Assembly: GCF_009982895.1 (NCBI RefSeq)
Contig: NZ_WXZL01000003.1
Location: 186,001-250,000 of the forward strand
Reading direction: 5' to 3'
DNA from: Deinococcus alpinitundrae
Lineage (GTDB): Bacteria > Deinococcota > Deinococci > Deinococcales > Deinococcaceae
Length of the DNA: 64,000 nucleotides
Both the position numbers and the translations under genes were made by a program. The notes beneath the pieces are model-generated. The model worked only from the letters and a program-made list of their open reading frames with translations, searched no databases and was not told where the DNA came from. Below, piece by piece: positions 39,131 to 47,533 of this stretch (position 1 is its first letter; every line of letters begins with the position of its first letter).

Positions 39131-39871
39131 CTAGCCCTCCAACTCCTTGAGGTACTTCAAGCTGGTCGTGAGGCTACTCACGCCGTCACTCTGGTCTTGC
39201 TCGTAGAACACCGTCGCGCCCGCCGGGATGGCGGCCAGCACGCTCTCCAGCGGCACCTCGCCGGCCCCCAGCTCGACGGTGCGCCAGCCCTCACCCTCGC
39301 GGCGCAGGTCCTTGAGGTGCACCAGCGGGGTGCGGGGGGCGTAGCGCCGCAGATAGGCAGCCGGGTCGTGGCCCGCCGCGTAGGCCCAGGCACTGTCGAG
39401 TTCGAGACTGAGGCTGGGAGCGCGCTCCAGCAGCATGTCCAGAATCGGCTGGCCGCCTGCCTGCCCGCTCAGCTCGTGGTCGTGATTATGGTAGCTGAGG
39501 GTGATGCCCTCAGCGGCGAAACGCTGGGCCAGCGGCTCCAGACGCGCTGCCAGGTCGAACCACACCTGCTCGTCGTCGCTGCGAAAGTACGGGTAAGCCA
39601 CCTGACTGATACCCGCCGCCTTCAGAAAGGCGATCTGGTTGTCGGTGTCGTGTTCCAGCGCCTCTCCGGGAATGTGGGCGCTAACCGCCTGAAGCCCCCG
39701 CTGACTGAGGGCGGCTTTGAGGTCTGTGCCACTGAGGCCGCCGTACTCACCGGCCAGCTCAACCTGGCGCACGCCGCTGGCGGCCACCGCGTCCAGGGTG
39801 CCGCCGAAATCGCGGGTGAGGTCGTTTCGCAGGGTGTACAGGGCCAGGCCAACAGCAGGGATCGGGGTCAT
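39131..39871 (-). CDS. Sugar phosphate isomerase/epimerase-like protein
   Basis: A 246-residue xylose-isomerase-like TIM barrel (AP-endonuclease-2 family). Visible features are VGLALYTLRNDL at the start, GVRQVELAGEYG, LSYHNHDHEL (metal-binding His), LELDSAWAYAAGHDP and TPLVHLKDLRREGEGWRTVELGAGEVPLE. Such proteins isomerise or epimerise sugars or dehydrate keto-inositols. GGAGGA lies 8 bases before the ATG. A promoter with a LacI-type operator at 39,920 is shared with the divergent regulator gene. The substrate is unknown. Confidence 0.82.
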   Translation of the reverse strand: MTPIPAVGLALYTLRNDLTRDFGGTLDAVAASGVRQVELAGEYGGLSGTDLKAALSQRGLQAVSAHIPGEALEHDTDNQIAFLKAAGISQVAYPYFRSDDEQVWFDLAARLEPLAQRFAAEGITLSYHNHDHELSGQAGGQPILDMLLERAPSLSLELDSAWAYAAGHDPAAYLRRYAPRTPLVHLKDLRREGEGWRTVELGAGEVPLESVLAAIPAGATVFYEQDQSDGVSSLTTSLKYLKELEG

Positions 39872-39907
39872 GGGCAGTCCTCCAGAGAAAAAGTTGAGCG
39901 GCGGGGG

Positions 39908-39960
39908 TTGACGGGTTGATTTTACCGGTATAATTTAGCGGCAAATCCCCGCTTTGTAAA
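39908..39960. promoter_or_regulatory. Divergent promoters sharing a LacI-type operator
   Basis: Rightward: TTGACG (39908-39913), 15 bases, TATAAT (39929-39934). Leftward: TTTACA (39960-39955), 17 bases, TAAATT (39937-39932). The palindrome TTTTACCGGTATAA (39920-39933), with the central CG typical of LacI sites, covers the rightward -10 and touches the leftward -10. One repressor could silence both directions. Confidence 0.7.
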
Positions 39961-40069
39961 TCTGTCCAGTCCGCCACTCAGTCTGCCGCGCCCTCTTGCC
40001 CCCGGAGTCACTGCCATTTCACCCGACGACCTGCCCAAGTTCAGCGCTCTTCCCAACTTCAAAGGCAGC

Positions 40070-41077
40070 GTGACGATTGCCGACGTGGCGCGTGCGGCGG
40101 GCGTCTCAAAGATGACCGTCTCGAACGTGACGAGCGGGCGGGTCGGCGTGCGGCCCGAGACCCGCGCCCGCGTGCTGGCCGCCATCGAGCACAGCGGCTA
40201 CCAGGTCAACCCGCTGGCGCGCGCCCTGGCGGGAGGCAGAAGCCGCCTGATCGGCATCACCGTGCCGAGCCTGAGCTGGCCTTACGTGGGCGAGATCGTG
40301 CAGGGGGCCAGCCAGGCGGCGGAGGCGGCGGGCCTCGATCTGGCCGTATTTACCTGGCCCAGCGGTCAGCCGCTGCCCGACGGTCTGGCGCTACTGCGTC
40401 ACCTCACCGGAGGGCTGCTGAGCATTCTGCCGCCGGACCTCGAAGACGAATCCATCTGGCCGCGCTCGGCCCCGTCGCCGCCGCAGGTCAGCGTGGGCGG
40501 GCCGGGGCGCTACCAGTTGCTGGTCGACAACTACGGCGGAGCGCGGCAGGCGGCAGCGTACCTGGCCGATCTGGGCCACACCCGTATCGCCCACATCGTG
40601 GGGGCCACCGACACTGCCCCACACGACGCTGCCGAGCGCCTGCGCGGCTACCGCGACGAGTTGCACTCTCGTGGGCTGGCCCTGCCGGACGCCTACGTGT
40701 CGCCCGGCACCTACCACGAGCGCAGCGGTCTGGACGCGGCCCAGGCGCTGCTGCGGCTGCCCGACCCCCCCACCGCCATCTTCGCCGCCAACGACGCGAT
40801 GGCGGTGGGGGCCGTTCACGCCGCCCAGGACCTGGGGCTGCGGGTGCCGCACGACCTCAGCGTGGTGGGCTTCGACGATCTGCCCTCGGCCCGCGCCGTG
40901 CGGCCCAACCTCACCACCGTCCGCCAACCGCTGCGCGACCTGGGCCGCCTGGGCGTGCTGTGGCTGGGCGCACTGGCACGCGGCGAGCAGCCGTCCAGTC
41001 CCCATATCCTGCCCACCGAACTGGTGGTCCGCGAATCGAGCGGCCCCGGTCCATCCCGCTTCAAAGGAGTGTTATGA
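40070..41077 (+). CDS. LacI-family transcriptional regulator
   Basis: A 335-residue repressor. The helix-turn-helix and hinge are MTIADVARAAGVSKMTVSNV and NPLARALAGGRSRLIGI. The rest is a periplasmic-binding-protein-like effector domain (DNYGGARQAAAYLADLGHTRIAHIVG, IFAANDAMAVGAVHAAQDLGL, LSVVGFDDLPSARAVRPNLTTVRQP). The effector is probably a sugar or inositol derivative. The GTG at 40070 has AAAGG 4-5 bases upstream. The frame stays open upstream with sensible coding (SPDDLPKFSALPNFKGS), and an ATT at 40016 has GGAG at 8 bases, so a longer N-terminus is possible. Confidence 0.9.
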   Translation: MTIADVARAAGVSKMTVSNVTSGRVGVRPETRARVLAAIEHSGYQVNPLARALAGGRSRLIGITVPSLSWPYVGEIVQGASQAAEAAGLDLAVFTWPSGQPLPDGLALLRHLTGGLLSILPPDLEDESIWPRSAPSPPQVSVGGPGRYQLLVDNYGGARQAAAYLADLGHTRIAHIVGATDTAPHDAAERLRGYRDELHSRGLALPDAYVSPGTYHERSGLDAAQALLRLPDPPTAIFAANDAMAVGAVHAAQDLGLRVPHDLSVVGFDDLPSARAVRPNLTTVRQPLRDLGRLGVLWLGALARGEQPSSPHILPTELVVRESSGPGPSRFKGVL

Positions 41078-42204
41078 CCCAACAACCTACGACCCAGCAG
41101 CCCACGACCCAGCAACCCCCCAAGATCGGCATCATCGGCACCGGCAACATCAGTGCGGCCTACCTCAACATCGCCCGCGAGCTGGGCGTGTTCGAGGTGG
41201 CAGCCATCACCGACCTCGACATGGCGCGTGCCGAGAAGCAGGCCGCCGAGCACGGCACCCAGGCGCTGGATCTGGATTCGTTGCTGGCCCACCCCGACAT
41301 CGTGGCGGTGGTCAATCTGACGCCGCCCGCCGCGCACGCCCAGGTTTCGCTCTCCATTCTGGCGGCGGGTAAGCACGTCTACAGCGAAAAACCGCTGGCC
41401 GTCGAGCGTGCGGACGGGCAGGCCATCTTGCGCGCTGCCCAGGAGCGCGGGCTGCGGGTCGGCTGCGCGCCCGACACCTTCCTCGGTGCAGGCTTGCAGA
41501 CAGCACGTGAACTGCTTGACGCGGGCCGTATCGGACGCCCGGTGGCGGCCACGGCCTTCATGATGGGCAGCGGGCCGGAAGCCTGGCACCCCAACCCCGA
41601 CTTCTTCTACCAGCGCGGCGCGGGGCCGTTGTTCGACATGGGACCGTATTACCTCACGGCGCTGATCAACATGCTCGGTGGCGTCAGCAAGGTCAGCGGC
41701 AGCGCCATCAAGGCCCTGGAGCAGCGGACCATCGGCAGCGGCGAGCGTCAGGGTCAGGGTATTCAGGTGAACACGCCCACCCACGTCACTGCCCAGCTCA
41801 CCTTCGAGGGCGGCGCGGCGGCCACCCTGATCACCAGCTTCGACACGCCCGCCAGCGATCTGCCGCGCATCGAAATCTACGGCACTTCAGGCACCCTCAG
41901 CCTGCCCGACCCCAACACTTTCGGCGGGCCGTTGAAAATCCGCTTGGCGGGCGAGCGCGAATGGCAGACCGTCGAGCTGACCCGCCCCTTTCAGGACAAC
42001 GCGCGCGGCATCGGGCTGGCCGACATGCTCAGTGCGATCAGTTCGGGCAGCCCGCAGCGGGCCAGCGGCGAACTGGCTTACCACGTGCTCGACGTGATGC
42101 ACACGGTGCTGGAAGCCGCTGAACAGGAGCGCACCCTGCCTCTGGAAAGTCGGGTCGAGCGCCCCGCCGCCCTGAGCGCCCAGCCGGAGTGGCTGAAGAG
42201 TTGA
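41074..42204 (+). CDS. Gfo/Idh/MocA-family oxidoreductase
   Basis: A 376-residue NAD(P)-dependent dehydrogenase. After a short repetitive start (three TTQQP-like units, residues 2-16) comes GIIGTGNISAAYLNIARELG (Rossmann fold), HVYSEKPLAVERADGQ (EKP motif) and the substrate-side GAGPLFDMGPYYLTALINM. Many homologues act on sugars and myo-inositol derivatives. It overlaps the LacI gene as ATGA, with AAAGGAG upstream, so regulator and enzyme are coexpressed. With the isomerase and amidohydrolase on the other side it outlines a small sugar or polyol pathway. Confidence 0.87.
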   Translation: MTQQPTTQQPTTQQPPKIGIIGTGNISAAYLNIARELGVFEVAAITDLDMARAEKQAAEHGTQALDLDSLLAHPDIVAVVNLTPPAAHAQVSLSILAAGKHVYSEKPLAVERADGQAILRAAQERGLRVGCAPDTFLGAGLQTARELLDAGRIGRPVAATAFMMGSGPEAWHPNPDFFYQRGAGPLFDMGPYYLTALINMLGGVSKVSGSAIKALEQRTIGSGERQGQGIQVNTPTHVTAQLTFEGGAAATLITSFDTPASDLPRIEIYGTSGTLSLPDPNTFGGPLKIRLAGEREWQTVELTRPFQDNARGIGLADMLSAISSGSPQRASGELAYHVLDVMHTVLEAAEQERTLPLESRVERPAALSAQPEWLKS

Positions 42205-42217
42205 AGGGCGGGCCTGT

Positions 42218-43072
42218 TCAGCTCTCCAGAAGCCGCCGCACGATCACCTGATGGTCCTCAAAGAACTGCCGGGACCGTGAGAGGGCTGCGAGTGAAACCC
42301 ATTCGCCGCCGCTCGCCTCGCCACGCACCACGTAGGCCGTGGTCGGCAGCGAGAGCGCGCGGGCCGGGTGGTCGAATATCCGCGCGCCCGGCGGCGCGGC
42401 CTCGCCCGCGGCCAGCAGCCTTCCTGGCAGGGCCAGCAGCCCGCGCCCGATCACCGCACGGCGGCGCTGCAAACGAAGCTGGTCTTCCTGCAAATCGAGC
42501 ACCAGCAGTTCGCGCCGCGTCTGGCCGTCCCAGGCCGCCCGCTCTACCAGGATGGCCTGCTGCTCGGCCCGTAGCCGGGCAAAGACGGGCGTGCGCCGCC
42601 AGCGCTGCAAGAAGCGGCTGACCGGTTCGGGAACGTCCGTCACCGGCTGGCCCGCGAAGTAAGCCGCCCGCAGCTGCGTGGCATTGAGCTGGCCCGTGAT
42701 GGGCGAAGGCTCGCGGGGCCATTCGGGAAACCACTGGAGGTAGTGACTGGAGGCGTCCTTCTCGAAGCCGACCAGCACCGGCTCCTCCTGACCCACTGCC
42801 CGCCGCACCCGGGCCGCCCAGCGCTCGGCATCGAACTCGTCGGGGAGAAAGGAAAAGCGCACCCGGCTCGGTGCCGTACCCTGCTGCTGCAAGGCGGCTA
42901 CGATCAGGCGCTGTCGCTCGGCGGGCGTCCAGGGGTTCTTGCTGCTGCGGGCCAGATTGGCGCTGCCCAGCAGTACATGCAGCGAGGTGTGACGCTCCAG
43001 CGCCGATTGCATACTTGCCAGGTGGCCATCGTGCGGCGGCTGAAAGCGCCCGATGTAGACGGCGGTGCCCAC
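42218..43072 (-). CDS. nadM: NMN adenylyltransferase with vestigial Nudix domain
   Basis: A 284-residue protein. Residues 1-165 are a nicotinamide-nucleotide adenylyltransferase: GRFQPPHDGHL (HxGH at 14-17) and LGSANLARSSKNPWTPAERQRLI. Residues 170-284 resemble the Nudix half of bifunctional NadM-Nudix proteins, keeping LLALPGRLL (212-220), FDHPARAL (233-240) and FFEDHQVIV (270-278). The Nudix box (GX5EX7REUXEEXGU) is missing: LPGRLL runs almost directly to the FDHP segment. It should make NAD from NMN and ATP but not hydrolyse ADP-ribose. The GTG start lies 12 bases after pncB. Confidence 0.85.
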   Translation of the reverse strand: MGTAVYIGRFQPPHDGHLASMQSALERHTSLHVLLGSANLARSSKNPWTPAERQRLIVAALQQQGTAPSRVRFSFLPDEFDAERWAARVRRAVGQEEPVLVGFEKDASSHYLQWFPEWPREPSPITGQLNATQLRAAYFAGQPVTDVPEPVSRFLQRWRRTPVFARLRAEQQAILVERAAWDGQTRRELLVLDLQEDQLRLQRRRAVIGRGLLALPGRLLAAGEAAPPGARIFDHPARALSLPTTAYVVRGEASGGEWVSLAALSRSRQFFEDHQVIVRRLLES

Positions 43073-43084
43073 TGGCCGCCCCGC

Positions 43085-44527
43085 CTACAGCCCGTGAAGC
43101 TGCCGCAGCGCTTCGCTGAGCTGATCTCGCCGCTGTTCGAGCCCGGCGCTGAGGGCCACCCGGTAGAGGTGCGGATTGAGCAGCCGCCGCGTGCCGTCCG
43201 GCAGGGCGGCGAGTTCGCCTTGGGCCCGGTGCTGAATCTGGAGCAGGGTGCCTGGCGGCCGCGTGCGCTGTCCACCCTCATGCACCACCCGGCGCGGGTC
43301 GCTCCAGGTCAGCTCAGGTAAGCGCAGGCGGCGCAGCGGGTTGCTGGGGTCGCTCACCGGCTGGCCCACTTGGGGGGGGTCCTCGTCCGCCGCCGCAATC
43401 ACGTCCAGTGCCAGGCGGCCCGCCGCGTCGAGGCCGCGCCAGACCCGCTTGGGGCCGGGCAGGCTGGCCTTGCCGGGGTCGCCGGTCAGCTTCATGCGGT
43501 CCTGGCCGCCCAGCGCCACCAGTTTGTAGACGCCGCCCAGCGCGCCGCCGCCCTCGCCCCCCCCAGTGGCGAGCTGAGTGCCGACGCCGTACACGTCCAC
43601 CTGACCCCCGCCTTTGATCACCGACTCGATCACGAATTCCGAGAGGTCGTTGCTGGCGACCACCTGGACCTCATGAAAGCCCGCCGCGTCGAGGCGCTCG
43701 CGCACGCGGGCCGACAGGTAGGCCAGATCACCGCTGTCGAGCCGCACGCCGCGCAACCCGTGCCCCTGGGCGCGCAGTTCGCCCGCCACCGTCAGGGCGT
43801 TGGGCAGACCGCTCTCCAGCGTGTCGTAGGTGTCGAGCAGCAGCGTGGTGGTGTCCGGGTACAGCTCAGCGTAGGCGCGAAAAGCGGCCAGCTCGGTGCC
43901 GAAGCTCGCTACCCAGGCGTGGGCATGCGTGCCGGTGGCGGGAATGCCGTACAGGGCGGCAGCCTGCACGTTGCTGGTGCCTGCCGCGCCGCCCACGAAG
44001 GCCGCCCGAGACGCGCTCAGCGCGCCGTCCGGTCCCTGTGCCCGGCGCGCGCCGAACTCCACCACACTCGCCTGTGCGCCAGCCGCGTACACGCAGCGGG
44101 CCGCCTTCGTGGCGATCAGGGTCTGGAAGTTGAGGACATTGAGCAGCGCGGTCTCGACGAGCTGCGCTTCCCACAGCGGTCCCTCGACGGTCAGCAGTGG
44201 CTCGCCGGGAAACACCACCCGCCCCTCCTCGAAGGCCGTGACCCGGCACGAGAAGCGCCAGTCGTTGAGGGCGGCCAGGAAGTCGGGCCTGAACACCTTC
44301 AGGGCCGCCAGATCGCTGAGATCGGCCTCGCTGAAGTGCAGACCGCTCAGGTAGTCCAGCGCCGGTTCCAGTCCGGCCCACACGGCGTAGCCGCCCCGGT
44401 AGGGGTTGCGGCGGTACGACAGATCGAAGGTGGCTGTCTGCCGGTGCATGTCCTGCACGAAGTAGCCCTGCATCATGGTGAGCTGGTACAAATCGGTCAG
44501 CAGCGGGCTGAGAGGAGGAGCGGTCAT
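43085..44527 (-). CDS. pncB: Nicotinate phosphoribosyltransferase
   Basis: A 480-residue enzyme that joins nicotinate and PRPP to give nicotinate mononucleotide. Family segments include [93 protein letters not shown] and the [13 protein letters not shown] loop. Length is normal. It diverges from nadE by 53 bases and precedes nadM, so the three form an NAD salvage/synthesis island. A TATGCT box 9 bases before the ATG suggests a very short or absent leader. Confidence 0.93.
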   Translation of the reverse strand: MTAPPLSPLLTDLYQLTMMQGYFVQDMHRQTATFDLSYRRNPYRGGYAVWAGLEPALDYLSGLHFSEADLSDLAALKVFRPDFLAALNDWRFSCRVTAFEEGRVVFPGEPLLTVEGPLWEAQLVETALLNVLNFQTLIATKAARCVYAAGAQASVVEFGARRAQGPDGALSASRAAFVGGAAGTSNVQAAALYGIPATGTHAHAWVASFGTELAAFRAYAELYPDTTTLLLDTYDTLESGLPNALTVAGELRAQGHGLRGVRLDSGDLAYLSARVRERLDAAGFHEVQVVASNDLSEFVIESVIKGGGQVDVYGVGTQLATGGGEGGGALGGVYKLVALGGQDRMKLTGDPGKASLPGPKRVWRGLDAAGRLALDVIAAADEDPPQVGQPVSDPSNPLRRLRLPELTWSDPRRVVHEGGQRTRPPGTLLQIQHRAQGELAALPDGTRRLLNPHLYRVALSAGLEQRRDQLSEALRQLHGL

Positions 44528-44536
44528 ACCTTGCCG

Positions 44537-44577
44537 AGCATACTCGCTGGGGGCGGGCAGCGCGGTGGCATACTCGC
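44537..44577. promoter_or_regulatory. Divergent pncB/nadE promoter region with repeated CATACT boxes
   Basis: GCATACTCGC occurs twice, at 44538-44547 and 44568-44577. The right copy puts a -10-like CATACT (44569-44574) 6 bases before the nadE ATG, as expected for a leaderless mRNA. The left copy, read on the minus strand, gives TATGCT (44542-44537) 9 bases before the pncB ATG. Neither gene has a Shine-Dalgarno site. Confidence 0.5.
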
Positions 44578-44580
44578 GGC

Positions 44581-45408
44581 ATGACCGAACCCGCTTCCGA
44601 TTCCAGCCTGCGCCAGCAGATTCGCGCCGAACTCTCGGTGCAGCCCGTCATCGACCCCGAGCGCGAGGTGCGCCGCCGGGTGGACTTTCTGGTTAGCTAC
44701 CTCGAATCCACGCCCGCCCAGGGCTTCATTCTGGGCATCAGCGGCGGCCAGGACAGCACCCTGGCCGGGCGGCTATGCCAGCTGGCTGCCGAGCAGTTGC
44801 GGGCGCGCGGCCGGGCTGCGACCTTCTGGGCGGTGCGCCTTCCCTACGGGGTGCAGGCCGACGAGGCCGATGCCCAGACCGCCCTGGCTTTCATTGCGCC
44901 GGACGAATGCCTGAGCGTCAACATCAAATCGGGCAGCGACGCGGCGGCCCAGGCCTGCGCCGAGAGTCTGGGGCAGCCGCTGAGCGATTTCGTGCGCGGC
45001 AACGTCAAGGCGCGGCTGCGGATGGTCAGCCAGTACGCGCTGGCCGGACAGCTCAGCGCGTTAGTGGTCGGCACCGATCACGCGGCGGAGGCAGTAACGG
45101 GCTTCTTTACCAAGTACGGCGACGGCGGCGTGGACCTGACCCCGCTGACCGGCCTGACCAAGCGCCAGGGCGCAGCCCTCCTTCAGCACCTCGGCGCGCC
45201 GGAGAGTACCTGGCGCAAAGTGCCCACCGCCGATCTGGAAGACGACCGCCCCGGCCTCAGCGATGAGGTGGCCCTGGGCCTGACCTACACCCAGATCGAC
45301 GCTTACCTCGAAGGCAGCGAAGTGAGTGACGAGACGGCCCGGCGGCTGGAGGCCCTGTACCTCGCCACCCGTCACAAGCGCGCCGTGCCCGCGACCCCAT
45401 TCAGTTGA
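44581..45408 (+). CDS. nadE: Ammonia-dependent NAD synthetase
   Basis: A 275-residue enzyme that amidates deamido-NAD. The PP-loop is [14 protein letters not shown] (SGGQDS at 54-59); [62 protein letters not shown] and the [17 protein letters not shown] loop complete the family pattern. There is no glutaminase domain, so it uses free ammonia; urease in the same window would supply it, though that link is only circumstantial. The ATG follows a CATACT box closely and lacks a ribosome site. Confidence 0.95.
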   Translation: MTEPASDSSLRQQIRAELSVQPVIDPEREVRRRVDFLVSYLESTPAQGFILGISGGQDSTLAGRLCQLAAEQLRARGRAATFWAVRLPYGVQADEADAQTALAFIAPDECLSVNIKSGSDAAAQACAESLGQPLSDFVRGNVKARLRMVSQYALAGQLSALVVGTDHAAEAVTGFFTKYGDGGVDLTPLTGLTKRQGAALLQHLGAPESTWRKVPTADLEDDRPGLSDEVALGLTYTQIDAYLEGSEVSDETARRLEALYLATRHKRAVPATPFS

Positions 45409-45433
45409 ATCAGGCGTTCCGTTGAAGTCCGGC

Positions 45434-46459
45434 TCAGACGCCCACCGACATTCCGCTGCGGGCGCTCTCGTAGCCGCCCAGCACCAGCCGCACGCTCTCG
45501 CGGCCATCCTCGCCGGTACAGACGATGGGCGCGCCCTCGGTGATACTCCTGACGAACGCCTGCACGCTACGGTGGTGGGCGATGGCTGAATTTTCCAGAC
45601 CCGCAAAGTTGTACCAGGTCTCGTCGGTCTGCCCCCAGCTGCCGCTGCCTAAGCTGCGGCTGACGAAGCGCAGCCGGGGATCGCCCAGGCGGTTGCTGCA
45701 CTCCAGTGCGCCCTCGCTGCCGTAGACGGCGAAGCTCTCCTCCCAGCCGGTGGCGGTCCAGGCGTTCTCCACGCTGCCCAGCGCCCCGCTCTCGAATTCC
45801 AGGCTGGCGACGCTGGTGTCTTCCACCTCGATGTCGAATTTCAAAGTACCCATACGTGCGAAGATGCTGCGCACGTCGCCGCCGAAGTGCCGGGCCAGGT
45901 CCATCATGTGACAGCCGTTGTCGAGTAGGGTGCCGCCGCCGCTGGCCTGCAAGCTGCCGAAGGCCCCGCGTACTTCCTCGGCCCCGCCCCAGTCGTGGGC
46001 CTGGCGCAGCCGCATGAACGTCACGCGCCCGATGCGGCCCTCGTCAATCAGCCGCTTGGCGGTCTGGACGGCGGGGTTCGAGCGCAGGTGGTGGTTGGTC
46101 TGCAAGATGGCCCCACTCTCCCGCGCCGCTGCGATCATTTCGTCGCAGGCGGCCAGATCGAGCGACAGTGGCTTCTCGCACAGGACGTGAATGCCGCGCC
46201 GGAGGGCCGCCAGCGCGGCGGGCGCGTGGTAGGCGTTGGGAGTGCAGATGCTCAGCGCCTGAATATCCTCGCGCTCCAGCATCTCCTCGAAGCTGAGGTA
46301 GCCGCGTGCATTCCACTCGGTCTCACGCCGCGAGCGGGTGCCCTCGCTGGGATCGGCGAAGGCCACGACGTTCGCCCCGGCCAGCTGGTAGCCCTCGAAG
46401 TGCCGCAGCGAGATGGCCCCGGCCCCGATGATGGCGGCGTTGAGCAGCGGCCCGGTCAA
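45434..46459 (-). CDS. Gfo/Idh/MocA-family oxidoreductase (ThuB-like)
   Basis: A 341-residue dehydrogenase with [16 protein letters not shown] (Rossmann fold), [12 protein letters not shown] (EKP motif) and the substrate-side [22 protein letters not shown]. It follows the ThuA-like gene with a 4-base ATGA overlap. In rhizobia ThuA and ThuB act together on trehalose and related disaccharides through 3-keto intermediates, and this pair has the same order. It converges on nadE with 25 bases between and no obvious terminator. Confidence 0.82.
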   Translation of the reverse strand: MTGPLLNAAIIGAGAISLRHFEGYQLAGANVVAFADPSEGTRSRRETEWNARGYLSFEEMLEREDIQALSICTPNAYHAPAALAALRRGIHVLCEKPLSLDLAACDEMIAAARESGAILQTNHHLRSNPAVQTAKRLIDEGRIGRVTFMRLRQAHDWGGAEEVRGAFGSLQASGGGTLLDNGCHMMDLARHFGGDVRSIFARMGTLKFDIEVEDTSVASLEFESGALGSVENAWTATGWEESFAVYGSEGALECSNRLGDPRLRFVSRSLGSGSWGQTDETWYNFAGLENSAIAHHRSVQAFVRSITEGAPIVCTGEDGRESVRLVLGGYESARSGMSVGV

Positions 46460-47208
46460 GATTGGGTCTCCGGCAACTGCTCCAGAGGGATGGGCCGGTG
46501 GCCGAATGAACGCGGCGCGCTGGCCGTCGGTCTGGCCCAGTGGGCGGCGTTGGCGATGACCTGCTGAATGGCCGGGTGGTGGTAGGTCGGGTAGGTCTCG
46601 TGGCCGGGGCGGAAGTAAAAGATCTTGCCGCTGCCGCGCGTGAAGGTGCAGCCGCTCCTGAACACCTCGCCGCCGGAAAACCAGCTCACGAACACCAGCT
46701 CGTCGGGCGCGGGGATGTCGAAGTGCTCGCCGTACATCTCCTCAGCCTCCAGCTCGATGTACTCGCCCACATCCTGGGCGATGGGGTGCGCCGGGTTGAC
46801 GACCCACAGCCGCTCCTTGTCGTTGCCCTCGCGCCACTTGAGGTCGCAGCCGGTGCCCATCAGCAGCTTGAAGACTTTGCTGAAGTGCCCGGAGTGCAGC
46901 ACGATGAGCCCCATGCCGCCCAGCACACGGGTCACCACTTTGGCGGCCACCTCGTCGGACACGTCGGCGTGCGCCTTGTGGCCCCACCACACCAGTACGT
47001 CGGTGTTGTCCAGCACCTCGTCCGTCAGGCCGTGCTGCGGCTCGTCGAGCGTGGCGGTCTGGACTCCGGTAAAGCCGTGCGCCCGCAGGCCGTCAGCGAT
47101 GACCTGGTGAATGCCCTGCGGATACACGGCGCTGACTTTGGGATTCTCTTTTTCGTGGCGGTACTCGTTCCAGACGGTGAGGCGCAGATCACGCTGTGGT
47201 TGGGTCAT
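46456..47208 (-). CDS. ThuA-like protein (trehalose-utilisation family)
   Basis: A 250-residue protein of the ThuA/glutamine-amidotransferase-like fold. It begins [23 protein letters not shown] and contains [52 protein letters not shown] and [29 protein letters not shown], all usual for the family. The ATG at 47208 is chosen; codons upstream have no family similarity. A TAGATT box 10 bases before it may be its -10. Its coupling to a Gfo/Idh gene and the divergent sugar importer suggest disaccharide use. Confidence 0.85.
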   Translation of the reverse strand: MTQPQRDLRLTVWNEYRHEKENPKVSAVYPQGIHQVIADGLRAHGFTGVQTATLDEPQHGLTDEVLDNTDVLVWWGHKAHADVSDEVAAKVVTRVLGGMGLIVLHSGHFSKVFKLLMGTGCDLKWREGNDKERLWVVNPAHPIAQDVGEYIELEAEEMYGEHFDIPAPDELVFVSWFSGGEVFRSGCTFTRGSGKIFYFRPGHETYPTYHHPAIQQVIANAAHWARPTASAPRSFGHRPIPLEQLPETQS

Positions 47209-47372
47209 GACGCTGCTGAATCTAGCGCCTCGCCGGGCCGGGTGCAGCAGTTGGATAGAGGAGAGGGAACGCGGCGGACCCGGCGGGCCCGCTGGCCTCA
47301 TGATAGAGAAGCGGGTAGGGTGTCTTGGTCTGCGGCCCAGTCACTCAGCGGCCTGGCAGCGACCTGGCCACG

Positions 47373-47400
47373 TTGACCCTCTTCAGCCCCGCTCTACGCT
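47373..47400 (+). promoter_or_regulatory. Promoter of the sugar importer operon
   Basis: TTGACC (47373-47378), 16 bases, TACGCT (47395-47400). Transcription would start about 70 bases before a small leader frame at 47477. No clear operator palindrome was seen next to it. Confidence 0.45.
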
Positions 47401-47476
47401 GAGGCTGTCTTCTCCCACCACAGTTCGGTTCTACCCAAGGCCACTTCCGTTCTCGCCGTTTTTCTGGAGGTTTCTG

Positions 47477-47533
47477 ATGACATCTGCCCTGACGCCCCCA
47501 CCGCCCGGACCTTCGATTCACGGAGTCGCGTGA
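47477..47533 (+). CDS. Possible 18-residue leader peptide, Pro-rich
   Basis: ATG at 47477, 7 bases after a strong TGGAGG site, opens a frame MTSALTPPPPGPSIHGVA that stops at 47531-47533, overlapping the GTG start of the permease. The stop/start overlap (GTGA) would make permease translation depend on this peptide. The PPPPGP run is the kind of sequence that slows ribosomes without EF-P. It could equally be a decayed N-terminus of the permease lost by a frameshift. Both readings are inference. Confidence 0.4.
   Translation: MTSALTPPPPGPSIHGVA

Noticed and set aside
42277..42734. Several 60-160 codon frames around nadM
   Set aside because: Pro/Arg/Ala-rich shadows of nadM in other frames with no domain.
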